Assembly (NCBI RefSeq): GCF_037975245.1
Contig: NC_092570.1
Span: 15,422,001 to 15,486,000 of the forward strand
Length of the DNA stretch: 64,000 nucleotides
Direction of reading: 5' to 3'
Source of the DNA: Apostichopus japonicus
Lineage: Eukaryota > Echinodermata > Holothuroidea > Aspidochirotida > Stichopodidae
Below are positions 11,650-24,189 of this stretch, piece by piece. Numbering within the stretch: position 1 is the stretch's first letter; each line of letters starts with the position of its first letter. A model generated the notes under the pieces. That model searched no databases. It had not been told where the DNA came from and saw nothing but the letters and a program-made list of their open reading frames with translations. The position numbers and the translations under genes were made by a program.

Positions 11650-14600
11650 TAATTGAAATCGTAGTGTATATATATATATGTATATAGATATATATATATT
11701 TATAAATATAATTGAAATCGTAGTGAGTTGGAAAATCCAGAACAGTATTTACTAGTTGGTTTTCGTCTCCTCCACAGATGCTCGAACATATCCGGGCGTT
11801 TCCAGTGAAGACAAAATTTGGGTCTTCCAGATTGGACATTTCGGATCTAATACTCAGTATTTGTAAGATATGCAGATATGTTTGTTTAAACATTTATCGC
11901 TAATTGTTATTGAAAATCAATCAGTTCTCATCATGAAGTTTGTAGACTATGAATGCTGATTTTGAAAAAGCTTAAAGGCATTGAAGACTCGCCCAAAACC
12001 GCGTGCGAAAAAAAAAAAATTTCTGTTGCTTGCAAGTGACAATTTGTTCGTGTCGCTACAAAATGCAGAGAGGAATGAAATGTGATACCTTGTTATCTTT
12101 AGCTTGACCTGAGATGTCCATCTCTTTATCGTGTATACACTGTGCTGTGGGTATTGACCGCAGCTGTATGTACTGACTGTACACTAGTGTCTAATTACCG
12201 ACGGTAGCAAGCTGGTGTGCATTTTCTGGGATCGATGGTGGTGTCTAACACTTCTGTTACACTTCATTCGAAACTAGGTCAGATAACCGGCATTAGACGT
12301 TTCGTTTTGCGCGAGTCTTCACACCCTTAAATTGTTCAAAATTCTGTTCTGCAACTATTATATTTGACCGTCTTCATTGGGACAGACAAATTTTACTCAT
12401 ATGACTGAATTTTCTTTCGAATAGCAGTCACCAAGATATTCTTTAGCCGCAAGACGGCCTCGAGAGCAGAGGCTGGGCCACAATTATTTCACCGATACCT
12501 GTATATATGTGGAGAGAGAGAGAAGTGTGTCTGTTTCACATTGAAGTTTTACTAAATTTACACATTTTCACACAGGGACGAAGATTCCGGAACTATTCGT
12601 GGATATGACGTCGATGTGACCAATGCTGGTATGCTTTCTTCCTTCTCCCCCCCCCCCCCCTTATTTTTGGGCCCAAAATTGGGGATAAATAATTCCCTCC
12701 ACTTTCGTTCTTTATAGATTACAGTGTAATGTTATGTCAGTTGTATGAAAGCCGGTATACACTTTAACTTGTATGTATGGTATAGTCACAGTCAAATCGG
12801 AGGTTTAATTGAAAATCAGTTAACGTCTGTACCTAAGAATGCTTCGAACCGCGTAAGATACATTATAGAAGTGCTTTTATTGTCAAAATACATGGTTTGA
12901 ACATACAAATTAGCCTAGTTACACTTACAGCTATAAACTTAAGGACCAACTCACATATTCCTAAGAAACGCACTATTTCTTTAAAAATGAATATATTTGT
13001 ATAATTTCACCACACACCTGCAGCCCCTATATACTTGTTTCAATCTGATCCATTGAAAAATTACAAACCAGTTTGTGCAGTTGTGGTATATTTATCAGTC
13101 TAAATACATGCAGATGTCACGAAAATAGAGACATATTTGGCTTTATCAAAGCATGTATTATATCTCCTCAGTTAACCATATACCCCCCTAATATGGACTT
13201 TCCCCCTAATATGGACTCCCCCCCCCCCTTATCTTAATCTATACTGATTAAGAAGATCGAATTAAAGAAAAAGGGATTGGCACCATGATCATGGGCCTTG
13301 CAGCCGGGGGTGGGGAGGGAAAGGGTTAAGAGGTTCCCTCCCCCCCCCCACTCTAAACAAACTATTTTCAGGGGAACACGAAGATGCATATATATGTACA
13401 TAAACTTTTAGCATGCACAGTAAGATACCTCCATAATGATTTGCTGAGAAGACAATTTCAGAGTAAATGCATCTTTCTGATATATATATATTTTTTGTAA
13501 TGCTAGAAATATCGCTTGAATGCATGACCGCTTTAATGCTTGAAAAATCGCTAGAGAACAAGAAATATCAGAAGAGGCTGATCTTCTGGGATTTCCCTCC
13601 CCCCACCCCCCCCCCCCCCCCCCCCCCAGATAATGAAAAAAGCGTATCTCCGTATTTGGAAATATTGTCCTTTATTGCCCCTGATTCTAGACTTTTTGCA
13701 GGATACATCAAGGGTGCTATAAAAAATATATCACGCAAGCAAATCCAATGTAGTTAAAAAACAAAAAAGGAATTTTACAACTTTAGACTGGTTTGATTAA
13801 AAGTCATTTTCTCTTTTATTTCAGTCTGCCAAATTGCCAATAAGAATTGTCGCCTTGTATGGGACTTGTATGAGCGATGCTGGGATTCCCAAGTAGGACA
13901 GAGACCACGTGGTGGTATGGGTCTCATGGGCAGTTCTTGGTATGACGCATGCATTGGTAAGTAACATATAATTCATTCCTCTATTACCTGTCTCATCTAT
14001 GCATACGCACTCTGATCTACCGTTTATACCCTAAGCACTGGTAAGATTCTTGCATTATTACTCATCACAATTACTTTGCTATAAGTTCCAAACGTTGCTT
14101 GATAAGTTTGAGTTCTTATTTAGTAATGGTATAGGTGCTGAATATATCAAAATTAAATATTTATAAACTCTAAGGTTAATTTGATGAAATCACTGTGTTC
14201 ATCCTCTCGTTCATAACAGGCTGGTACCATACCAGGGATCGTGCACGGACCTTTGCATTTTCCACTCCGATCGAGAAGGCCCTACAACCCGTCTTCTATG
14301 CGAAAGCAGGAACATCGAGTCCGTTAAACTGGCCAAACTTTGCCGGACAAACTGTCGGCTTTTTAGATGGTTGGTGGATTGATGAGCGCTGTCTGTCACG
14401 ATATAATCCTACCGTACGTTTGAAATATTTGACCAACAGTTTTCAATACAAGTAATGGATTACCTTTATTTACCCCTTACATGTCTCCGCCTTACAAATG
14501 TACTATTACAACCTATAGAATAACAATTCTCATGTAACATATTTTATTCGCACACTTTCACTTTCTTCCAATTTTACGCATTCAGGAATTTATCAATTAA

Positions 14601-17318
14601 TCATTATTTACAAGTGTATATTATACTCTACGGGTGGATGCGCCTAGATAAGGAGGCTTAGAAAGAGGGGCGGGAGGACGGAGGAGGGAGGGTAGGGTAG
14701 AGGGTAGGAGAGCGGGTAGGAGAGCGGGTAGGAGGGAGGGTAGGAGGGAGGGTAGGAGGGAGGGTAGGAGGGAGGGTAGGAGGGAGGGTAGGAGAGAGGG
14801 TAGGAGGGAGGGTAGGAGGGAGGGTAGGAGGGAGGGAGGGTAGGAGGGAGGGTAGGAGGGAGGAGAGGAGGGAGGAGAGGAGGGAGGAGAGAAGAGGAGG
14901 GAGGAGAGGAGGGAGAGGTAGTGGTTGACATTTTCACCCATTTGTTCAATTCTTTGGGAGTACACTTTGTCAGTTTCTCTACAGGATAGTTTCATATTTG
15001 TTGATTTTCTAGGGATTCGATCCCCTCAGCAATTCACAAGTTATCCATTACCAAACGGAAGAAGAGGCCGTTGCTGCATTGAATTCTGGAGAGGTAACTT
15101 ATTACTGAGTAGCGCCAACATATTTATTTATTTTTTTTTCAGTTCAGTGAACCGTAAGAGATGACAAATTGACTTTTGTGTGTTTCGGTATTAGGCCTAC
15201 TTAAGTAAAATTTCAGTAATAATTACTAATACGATAATTGGTCAAAATATGACCAATGGATACATTTTTTAATGAATCTTTTGCGATAACGATACCACAA
15301 ATTTCTTTGTCCAGAATTTTTTTTTTATATTGGTATAAAATAATTTTTGGAATTTTACTTCACTTTTGTTGAAAGGTAAGTTCTACAGTTCCTAATGAAA
15401 TGCAACGTTTTTAGTTTCAGATTTTATCATTGCCAAAAAAAAAGGAATAATATTTACCAAAACCAACCCAAAAGAAATTACTGCTTTCACTAGTGATTCA
15501 GAAGCTCACAATATGTTGGCATAAAAATAGTCTTAAAAGCACAAGTGTAAACAAACCTTAATTTTATCAAAGAGGATAGGTAATATCTAATTATGGCGGT
15601 CTCGAAAGTAACGGCGAGTCCCTATTGGTCTAGCCTTGCCCGGTATACGCCCATGTGGATAGCAAATAGTTACTATCTATTGAGTTGTACCTGTACACCA
15701 TAGCTGTCAGTCAATAGCCGGAACGGTGTCCAATTCGGTTCGTAAATACAAAACCGGCTCCCAAACTTGCTCATATACCGTCTACGAACTCTTCCGACGT
15801 TAAAGGATTGAGCAATCTACCATCCTACCATGAAGATTGATTAACCTATGTATATAAGCATAGTAAAAAAGAGTTGCTTCTGTCTGTACCTTCGCTCTAA
15901 CTAGTGTGTATGTGTGTATGTATGTATGTATGTATGTATGTTTGTATTTTAGATCCTCCTGCAAGCAGGAACTCGCGAAGAAGCCATCATTGGCTTATCA
16001 AAGCCGCAAGCTGACCGAAGTCAGTCTCTTACATTCATATTTAACGTCCATGATTATGAATCATTGTTAATTGTCAACAACTCTGTAACTGGACGACATA
16101 CATTAATCTTGGAGTGACTCGAACCGGGGAACTTATGATTGGAAGGCACCGGCGTTAACCACTGAGCTAACACTCCACAGAATGTAGAACCTCTGACACT
16201 CGTAGAACATTGATATTAACTTGTGTGACCATTACTATAAACTACTATATCACAGATTGACTTATTTTTTTAAATTTTTCCTAATGCAGATTGATGTCGG
16301 ATTCCTCCCTAAGGTAGCCTTTCTGGACGAACACCCGGATATAGAGTTGGTCTTCACGCCACCCTCTGATCAATGCGCCAATGGTGGACCTGGTCTCATG
16401 ACCCCCAAGGACCAATTTGAGTTGTTAACCTGGTGGAATGCTGCCTTTGATAACCTTATCTCTACCAGTGAATATAGAAGTATCTGTGACAATATCAGAG
16501 AGGATCACGGTAAGTCCATCTGCAGATCTGAGATGGGAGGGGTGGGAGGGGTGGGAGGGGTTGGGAGGGGCGGGAGGGGCGGCAGAGGTAGAGGGGCAGG
16601 GGAGGGGCAGGGGAAACATTTTAAACAATGTTAAGAAGTAGTGATATTACCGCCTGTGGCTGGTCATGGTGAGCATATATATGTAAAACATATTGACCAA
16701 ATATCTGAATATTATAGACACATGGTCTGAGGAAGGGGATGGGGTGGGATGGGTGAGGGGTGGTGGGTGGGGAAGACAGTGGAGCATGGTGAATTCGTAA
16801 ATCTCTCTGTTAGTATGCTACAGCGGCCCCGACACAGGGTTAACATTTTGGAGTTGGAGAGGTAGTGAGGAGGAGGGGGGGGGGGGGTGGCGTGGTGAGG
16901 CGGACAGGGCTCAGACCAAAGTTTAGTGATGGTGTAATTGTTGACTGTTGGGTTGTAGGGGGGAGGGCACCATGCCTGCATCCCAATAAATTTTGAAAAT
17001 TATTGGAAGTTGAGGAGGGGAAAGGGTCCTTGGTCACCTCTCTAGTGTCCGGGTCCCATATGATGGTAAATCCTGGTTTAAAGCAGCGTATTGTGTTAAT
17101 CTCGTTAATCTTTTCGGTGATACTCTATTGTATAATCCCATATCACGTAATATAAGGTCATTATTTTAAAACTAAATCCAAGGTTCATTTTCAAATAATG
17201 AAAGTGGGTCACTATTATAATCTTCTTACAATGACCTCTGTCATATACTCTCTATGCCTACTTTATCATTGCAGGTGACCAACCTGGAGCTGATCCAGAA
17301 GATGTCTGTGTGGCCTAG
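10555..17318 (+). CDS. Gene A: type II membrane protein with bacterial family 3 solute-binding-like ectodomain
   Basis: Eight coding exons can be joined with GT-AG junctions and matching phases: 10555-10765, 11778-11862, 12576-12628, 13825-13956, 14220-14413, 15013-15093, 16290-16509, 17275-17318 (1020 nt, 339 aa). Residues 1-28 are polar, about 29-52 are hydrophobic (signal anchor), and the rest is a two-lobe periplasmic-binding-protein-like domain. Seen motifs: [14 protein letters not shown] near 108 (lobe 1 signature), [16 protein letters not shown] near 156-170 with Arg168 where family members bind the ligand carboxylate, hinge-like TVGFLDGW, and ALNSGEIDVGF with Asp254 where they bind the ligand amine. 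Eight cysteines are all shared with gene B. Amino-acid binding outside the cell or in a lumen is inference. The start is taken from the homologous ATG in gene B; an upstream exon may exist, because an acceptor (agcag) immediately precedes it. Introns 1, 2 and 6 carry a hAT MITE, a TTAA MITE and a SINE. Confidence 0.85.
10827..11207. mobile_element. hAT-type MITE in intron 1 of gene A
   Basis: Inverted termini CAGGGTTGTCCAACCT (10827) and AGGTTGGACAACCCTG (ending 11207) enclose CGGCCCGC-rich sequence. The flanks (ACCGTATA / GTATATAT) give only a weak target duplication. The open frame that starts in gene A exon 1 runs into this element and ends at 10977, which is read-through and not part of the protein. 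Confidence 0.75.
11430..11710. repeat. (TA)n / TATG microsatellite in intron 1 of gene A
   Basis: Alternating TA with interspersed TGTATA units. It yields long Tyr-Ile frames on both strands that are not genes. A short fragment of SINE family S2 (a CGTAGTGAGTTGGAAAATCC stretch and flanks, about 11715-11745) follows it. Confidence 0.9.
11976..12326. mobile_element. TTAA-flanked MITE in intron 2 of gene A
   Basis: It starts AGGCATTGAAGACTCGC and ends GCGCGAGTCTTCACACCC. These are inverted repeats, flanked on both sides by TTAA (11972-11975 and 12327-12330), the target site of piggyBac-like elements. A second copy with the same organisation is at 37552-37941. Confidence 0.75.
14690..14920. repeat. 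GGGAGGGTAGGA minisatellite in intron 5 of gene A
   Basis: A G-rich array with an approximately 12-bp unit and runs of three guanines at close spacing, so the plus strand could form G-quadruplexes. The Pro-Ser-Leu-rich minus-strand frames from it are artefacts. Confidence 0.9.
15905..16181 (-). mobile_element. tRNA-derived SINE (family S1) in intron 6 of gene A
   Basis: On the minus strand it reads TTAGCTCAGTGGTTAACGCC (A-box-like), then a degenerate CGAGTCACTCC-type B-box region, a body containing CTGACTTCGGTCAGCTTGCG, and ends in a GCAGGAGGATCT stretch followed by a (TACA)n tail at 15905-15945. Plus-strand relatives lie at 24983-25237 and 57955-58187. Confidence 0.8.
16530..17060. other. 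G-rich intron 7 sequence of gene A
   Basis: Repeated GGGAGGGG-type blocks (16535-16610) and further G-runs (16735-16900) lie between coding exons 7 and 8. Frames read through them are low-complexity artefacts. No exon was seen. Confidence 0.7.
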
Positions 17319-17372
17319 AAAAGACAACTCGAACCCCTTCAGTCTTCCGAGATTATTTACGAGCTTTGGTGT

Positions 17373-17389
17373 AATAAAACAGAAATAAA
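17373..17389 (+). terminator. Poly(A) signals of gene A
   Basis: Two AATAAA hexamers (17373-17378 and 17384-17389) lie 55-70 bases after the gene A stop codon, a suitable distance for 3' end formation. Confidence 0.7.
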
Positions 17390-18639
17390 TCGATAGATAT
17401 TTGATTTCTATATATGCATCATTTCTGTAAATGTGATTTGCATATCTTTGGACTTTCAACAACAAACACATATATCCTTGAATATTAAATATTTAGTCTG
17501 TCAAGTATATTTGGTCTGTATACCTCCTATAAAAAAATATATATAAAATAATTAAAAAAATCAGATTCTTGCTTTTCTATGGTAGAAATTTATAATAATC
17601 TAGGGATTCTCTTTTGTTTCTGATTGTTAAACTTCACTGGTTTACTAATTTCTCCTGTTGACATTCTTCAAATATATCATAGTTCTTCCAGTGTAATATT
17701 TAAAACACCAAATATGTTGGATTTCTAGCTGATCAAAAACTTGCGTTATTTTTTTGAAGTCTTCATGTTTTTACTTTCTCTGCAGTAGAAAATGAACCCC
17801 CAAACATATTTGTCCTTTCCATGGCCGACCACTTGGTCAATTGGTTCAGGGTACTGACCCTTCTTTTCTATTTGAAGCAACGTCCAAAGAGGCTTACATC
17901 GTTCTCTGATTAACCATGAGAATGACGAAATTGTGAGTGTGTCTATAGGTTGACCTTTGTCTAATTTTAATGAATGGCTTTTACATCATATTCTATAATT
18001 ATACGAGCTTAAAGTGAAGTTTGATTTAGATTCTATCGAATCATATGCTTTGTGGGAAGGAAATGCTGAGTTAACACTACAGAACAATATAAGAGATCCG
18101 TATATCGTCCTACCCACACACGTTGGCTATCACCGTAATGAAAATTAGCGAGCTGCTATATAGCCAGCAACTCCGAGACAAAAGAGCTATTATCTGCTGT
18201 GAACAAAATTCAGCAGACACACACAATAGCGTAGTACTCTGGCTTAATTTAACTAATTTAAAACCAGTCAATGATGTTGACCGTTCGAAGTCAATCAGCA
18301 CAATGACGGCGGTATTTAGTCAGCCAGCGCTTCTCACGTGGTTCTGGAATGTAAAGCATGATGAGATAGAATTACAAACCCCCCCCCCCCACCAAATAAG
18401 GGTTTGGCAAATATTTGTGACCAAAATCTGGCTACGCATACAGCCAACCGATATTCGGTAAAAGTTTGTGCATTTACACAAGTATTTATGATATTTTAAC
18501 CAATTTGAAATATCAAAACACCTTGAATTGGATAACAGATGGTTCACAAATTATATAGAAATTTCCTGATTGTGCATTTTATTTTGGTACCAGAGCTTTT
18601 CAAAAGTTTCAGAAGTGTAAGCACAAAAGTCACAATTAA

Positions 18640-19182
18640 AGGATTAGTTCAGGTGTCATACATGTTTATCTTATATGAAAGAAGACAATAAAAGAAACAC
18701 AATGATGAAGAAACTGTTCAAATATCTTATTCCGTTATGGAGATATTCAAGTTTAAAGCTGAAATCAGACTAGCTGTGATGTCACATCCTCACATTTCTG
18801 AAAAGTCTTTGTTATTTTATTAAATGTTTTGTGAGATCTTATGACTTACAACCAAAAGATATGTCATGTGGATCTCATATTTGTCAAGGGAAGTATCAGA
18901 GATTTAACATCTGAAGAATTTTTGATTATATGTTTTTTTGATTTGTGAAAAAAATGTAATTAATTTTTATTAAAATATATTCACACATGTTAAGAAAGTG
19001 AGGATGTGACATCACACCCTCACGGTTAGTCTTTCTACACCAGTCATTTTCAAAGAAATTTTTATATCTTCAAAGCGTGATATCTCCTAAACAGAGCATG
19101 CTATCATGGTAGTTTCTTCACTGTTCTGTTTGCCTTTTTGAGCTCTTTCAAGATAGACATGTTAGACACCTGAAACAATCCT
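18640..19182. mobile_element. TTAA-flanked palindromic MITE
   Basis: Inverted ends AGGATTAGTTCAGGTGTC and GACACCTGAAACAATCCT are flanked by TTAA on both sides (18636-18639, 19183-19186). Internal arms also pair (TGATGTCACATCCTCAC at about 18778 and GTGAGGATGTGACATCAC at about 18998), so much of the element could fold back on itself. Confidence 0.8.
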
Positions 19183-19189
19183 TTAACCA

Positions 19190-20345
19190 TATGGGCATAT
19201 GCAACGAAAACAAATGCTGGCGTTCCATGCGGGTTTATAAGCCTGTCTACAATGTCTTTCATTTACCGCGGTGTTGACAAATATGTATGTTTTTGCTACC
19301 ACTATATTTTCACATTTTCACATTCTCTGTTTATTCACATATAAGTAATGTTCCGCATTCCGTTGTTTTTTGTATACCAATCAGTAAATACAATTAATGA
19401 GGTAATACTTTAATTGAACCCGTGTAGCTTCATTCTTTCTTTTAATCATTTGGCCGAAAGCAGTTGGTTTTAATTATGCAAACCGAAGTCAGGATTATTG
19501 AAAACAAGGTAGCAATTATTAATCAAACTTGGACAACTTTCCGGACAGAGTTTTTTTCCTTTTATAGAGCAAGAAGTTCATAATAGCAAGAAATTACAGA
19601 TGGTCATTTTGCCGCCAAACTGTAGCATGCTAAAACGTTTCAAAATTATTTTCAGGGGGCGGGGGCGGGGGGAGGGTCGCTATTCCTACAATCGAGAAAC
19701 GAGATTCTTGAATAATGTTCACTATTTGTTCCACAATGAATACACACTGTCTTATAGGCACACGACAGAAAGACAATCGCTCTACATTGGTTTAATATCC
19801 AACACACTATGCTGGACTGGGTGATGGAGGGGGGGGGGGAGGTTGTCGAGGTTGGGTATATTATGACAGAGGGGTAGCGATAAAAAAAGTCCTTTTAGTT
19901 CAGTCTAAAATGTTATATAACACTCCTTGCTGTGTTCTTTATAAACGAAAGAGGTAATTCCGCGAAACGAATTGCTTGTCCAATATAATCCACACCAACT
20001 CTAACCTTAGTGTTTCTTCTTTGCTTGAGTAAAGCGGTCTGTTGAATAAAAGCTTTATTCGAAAAACATAAATCAGGTAACCATATTGCAGCCAAATGTT
20101 AATATCAAAGTACTTTTCGATTGGGGAAAAGATGGGGCGGGTTGGGAGAGAAGGGGACGGGTTGGGGAGGGGAAGGGGTGGAGAAGTAGTGTTCTGACCC
20201 TCCAAATTATTACGAGATTCGAGAAAGTTTAAATCAGAAAAGGGATAATCTTGGTGCTGTAAACTATACTTGTGGAATGTTTGACTAATTTACAGGTATA
20301 TAACATCTATACACATAAATGATATGCACACGGCTGAACAAAGAC
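19190..20345. other. Intergenic, nothing recognised
   Basis: The sequence is AT-rich with G-rich tracts at 19657-19676, 19825-19845 and 20130-20180. Part of it (19800-19900) matches 45190-45330 in the second duplicated segment. No gene was recognised. Confidence 0.5.
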
Positions 20346-20356
20346 CTTATACTATC

Positions 20357-21577
20357 GGAAGCCACTAAATACTAACCCCTACAGCGGGTCGGACCATTTC
20401 GAGTGCCCTCGGAACTCGGTTTCGGGTGCAACTGTGCTCGGCGCTCTCGGTTCCCGAATTACGTTATTTTGCCCAGGTCTCGGAGGTTAGTTGACTCTAT
20501 GTAATAACTTGTGAGACCTGCTACTCGAGATAGAGATAGATATAATAGCGGTTTGAAACGGTACTTCTAGTTTTTAAATGATATTTGTAAATAACCAGGT
20601 CTTGGAGGTTAGTTGACTCTATGTAATAACTTGTGAGGCCTGCTACGAGATAGAGATAGATATAATAGCGGTTTGAAACGGTACTTGCAGTTTTTAAAAT
20701 GATATATGTACACAACCAGGTCTAGGAGGTTAGTTGACTCTATGTAATAACTTGTGAGACCTGTTACTTGAGATGAAGACGGATCTAACCGTTTGAAGTG
20801 AATTTTGCAGCTTTAAATTTGATATTTGTACACAACCAGGTCTAGGAGGTTAGTTGACTCTATGTAATAACTTGTGAGACCTGTTACTTGAGATGAAGAC
20901 GGATCTAACCGTTTGAAGTGAATTTTGCAGCTTTAAATTTGATATTTGTACACAACCAGGTCTAGGAGGTTAGTTGACTCTATGTAATAACTTGTGAGAC
21001 CTGTTACTTGAGATGAAGATAGATCTAAACGTTTGAAGTGAATTTTGCAGCTTTAAATTTGATATTTGTACACAACCAGGTCTAGGAGGTTAGTTGACTC
21101 TATGTAATAACTTGTGAGACCTGTTACTTGAGATGAAGATAGATATATGGGTTTGAAACGGTACTCACAGTTTTTAAAATGATATATGTACACAACCAGG
21201 TCTTGGAGGTTAGTTAACTCTGTGTAATAACTTGTGAGACCTGCTATACTTGAGATATAAAGATAAATACAACAGTACTTTATTGCAGCTTTCTTATATA
21301 CATTTGTTAACTTAAAATGTCAAGAATAAACCGTGAAACGTTTGGATATATTTGTGTACTTGTCTCCTATTTTCACCTCTTTTACTTAATCGCGAGCGGG
21401 ACTTGGCCCGGCAATTCGTACGTGTTACACGAGCTCGTACCCGCACTGTACACGTGAAATGTACAACATGTGCATCTACGTAGTTATGCAAGACTGTGAC
21501 GTCAGGTGAGATCATTCTCGCTCGGGATCCTTACCGAAGAACCGAACCGCTACGCGGGTTAGTATTTAGTGGCTTCC
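20357..21577. mobile_element. DNA transposon-like element carrying an internal satellite
   Basis: Inverted termini GGAAGCCACTAAATACTAAC (start) and its complement (ending 21577) extend with mismatches to about 36 bp. They are flanked by the perfect 9-bp duplication TATACTATC (20348-20356 and 21578-21586). A 9-bp duplication suits Mutator-like elements, but no transposase is present. Most of the interior is a seven-unit tandem array. Confidence 0.8.
20474..21290. repeat. ~120-bp satellite, seven units
   Basis: Units begin CAGGTCT at 20474, 20596, 20717, 20837, 20957, 21077 and 21197, with a period of 120-122 bases. The central units are nearly identical. Each has CAGGTCT and AGACCTG about 45 bases apart, able to form a short hairpin. 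The array lies wholly inside the inverted-repeat element at 20357-21577. Confidence 0.95.
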
Positions 21578-22296
21578 TATACTATCGGGCTCAGCTAACC
21601 TTTGACCTGGTCATGTGTAGTATCTATGTCCACTTTCCAAGAGCCTCGTGATACATACTTGACGCAACGTCATCATCTTCATCTACGGATGAACCTACAG
21701 TTTCGATGTTTGATAGGCGGGAGGGGAGGGGGGGGGGGTGAGAGCGGATCAAGTTGTTGGATTGTCGTGCAAATGCAAGTGGTCCTACCTTGTTTATGAA
21801 GTAAAACTGAACTATAGTCATAGTGTATACTTGTTTTTAATTATGTCCAAATATTTTCAAAAATCCACAGCCACTAGAAGCTTGAAGGATGAATTCATAG
21901 GCAAATAATTAATTGTGATGTCGTGAAAATCGTCCAAGGGGTAATTTTTTAACACTTGACCTTTAATTTGATTATTTTTTTTAATATGCTTTAAAGATGC
22001 TTTAAAGATCAATTCCAGAGTTGAGACCACTTAACATATAGATGATATCAATAAAAAAAATATGTAAAAAATATACTTCCCAAATAGCTCAATACAAGAA
22101 AATATAACATTCCCTCTACTCTCTGAACAGTGGTTCGAATAAAAACTTTTGAATTGAGTAGCTTTCGGTATAATATTTATTTCTTGAGAAATAACCCTTT
22201 CTATGATCAGGGGCTCATTGATTAAAGTGTCTCAATTACCAAGTCTATACAATCAGACTATAGGGGTCGGCGTGTCAGAAGCAATACATATCTCAA

Positions 22297-22662
22297 CAAG
22301 GGCGTAGGAACCGGGGGGCTGGGGGGGGCGCCAGCCCCCCAGTGAAAAATATGGGGGGGCGGAAGTATCATTCCGCCCCCCGCTCCGCAAGTCAGAAAAC
22401 CCCTTTTTCATTTCCAAATGAGAAAAAAATCTCATTTGGAGCACCAAATTGCATTGAAGGCCAGGTGAAAATGCAAAATTCTTTACAAAATGGAGTGAGA
22501 GTTGAAGTGTGCTATATTGCACCAAATTGCATCTGAGGCCACCTTGAAATGCAAACAAATTCCAAAGGGGAGGGGGACACCCCCTCCCCTTAGACCCCTC
22601 CCCCAGGCCGGCCATCAGTCTTCAGCCCCCCCCCCACTCAAAAGTACCTTCCTACGCCACTG
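22297..22662. mobile_element. hAT-type MITE (family M1), perfect 8-bp duplication
   Basis: It runs from CAAGGGCGTAGGAACC to CCTTCCTACGCCACTG and is flanked by TATCTCAA on both sides (22289-22296, 22663-22670). The same family occurs at 49754-50170 and 59308-59690. The duplicated segment near 45605 lacks the insertion. Confidence 0.9.
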
Positions 22663-22669
22663 TATCTCA

Positions 22670-23320
22670 ACATAGGGAAGAGAAATATTTATGGGCCGAA
22701 ATAACATGTTAAAGGATAACACTTACAGTATGGCTATATCGTATATGTCGTTATGATAAAATGAAAATGCAAGCCGGTAACGTTTAGTTATTCCAGTATC
22801 CAAGATAGGAGAAAGCTTTAATGAAATTTATATCAAAACGTTTTGGATAGTATACTTTTATAATGAATATATTGCTCTATATACTCGAATAGTTGTATTG
22901 CTACTTAAATAATATTAATAATAAATATTACATAAGTAACACTATAAAGACCTTCGAGAAGGTAGATGATAAAAACAATTAAAAGAGTACACAATTTCCA
23001 AATTCATTTAAGTATGAATGCAACATAAGTTTATATATAACGTAAGTAACAATACAAGTATCCGAGTACGACTTAAGACTGGCAAAGACTTAAGTAGACT
23101 CCATGATTTCCAAAATTCATTAAGTACATGCACAGGAGAATTTTGGTTTATACGTACATATAGACCTATTCATTGACTCGTGCACCCGATAATTTGAAAA
23201 TCATTTATACTTTGTTTGTCCGTCCATTCGTCTGTCTGTCTGTCTGGCTGGCTGGCTTTTCCACTTCAGAAGTTAAGAAAAGAGCTGCGTAGGTGGATTT
23301 TAATTAAAAACATGCAACTT
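22670..23320. other. AT-rich intergenic, nothing recognised
   Basis: The first 70 bases match the second duplicated segment (about 45605). The remainder is AT-rich without exons; a short CTGT/CTGG run lies at 23231-23258. Confidence 0.5.
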
Positions 23321-23324
23321 ACGG

Positions 23325-23560
23325 TCAGGCGCGGCGTAACGGAAAAATTATTGGGGGGCTAATGTGTGGAGACTATCTAAGCGGAGCGCCACCATCGGTT
23401 GGCGCTGAGCGTACAAGAAAATTTTGGGTTTTTTCAAACCCCCAGATGGCCGGAAACGGCACTTCCCGAGTGTTTTATGCTGCGAATACCTAGCCCTAAA
23501 ATATGGGTCTCAAGCCTGCAATTTCTCAGATTGCACGTAAAAGTCTGTAAAAACATTGTA
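23325..23560. mobile_element. MITE fragment with shared hAT-type core
   Basis: It starts CAGGCGCGGCGTAACGG and contains the GCGGAGCGCCACC and GGCCGGAAACGGCACTT core motifs. It is cut off on the right with no matching terminus. Confidence 0.6.
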
Positions 23561-23641
23561 ATTTGTATATTCGATGGTGTTTTAAGAGAGTAGCTATTAC
23601 TCGTAGTGTACTCGCAAAGACGTTTTTGAGTGTAGTAAGGG

Positions 23642-24040
23642 CAGTGGCGGAGCTAGGGGTATTGGTCAGGGGGGACAAGAATGGTCTGTAGGGGCGCTTT
23701 CGACACTATCTAAGCGGAGCGCCACCACAGGTTGGCGCGGAGCGTACAGAAAATTTTTGAGAAAAGTTACTCCCTAGATTGCAGGAAATGACCCTTTCCG
23801 GGCCTTGCTAATTTGCAGATAAACGGAGAACAAATAGGTGTCGTCGCCATTTTGTCGGAAAATTACACCAACAGAATATGACAAATGTCAATAGATATAT
23901 GAGAGCGCAATAAAATAGTCAATAATCGCGAATAAGTTAAAAGTAGTGAAAAGCTGAAAAGGGCGCCAGCAGTCCATTTGAGTCCGTCAGGAGGGCGGGG
24001 GGATCCGCCCCTGACTGTATATATGGACGCTCCGCCACTA
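23642..24040. mobile_element. hAT-type MITE with perfect 8-bp target duplication
   Basis: Termini CAGTGGCGGAGC and GCTCCGCCACTA are flanked by AGTAAGGG at 23634-23641 and 24041-24048. It is the same family as 10112-10506 and of almost the same length. Confidence 0.9.
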
Positions 24041-24189
24041 AGTAAGGGGATGTTGGAGAACTGGCTGAAATGAGGCAAGTCATTGGCCTAAGACGAAGTT
24101 GTGTTACGCTTACCGGTACTCACACTAACTGCTTCCACTTTTCACGGGGCGTGAAGACGCGATTGGGGTGACAATGTGGTCTATAGCCA

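Noticed and set aside
11346-11893. Tyr/Ile-rich frames on both strands
   Set aside because: Translation of TA microsatellites; the same artefact occurs at 27062-28302, 33789-33971 and 35852-36175.
20474-21290. CRISPR-like array
   Set aside because: Units are 120-bp direct repeats without unique spacers, lie inside a transposon, and the genome is eukaryotic.
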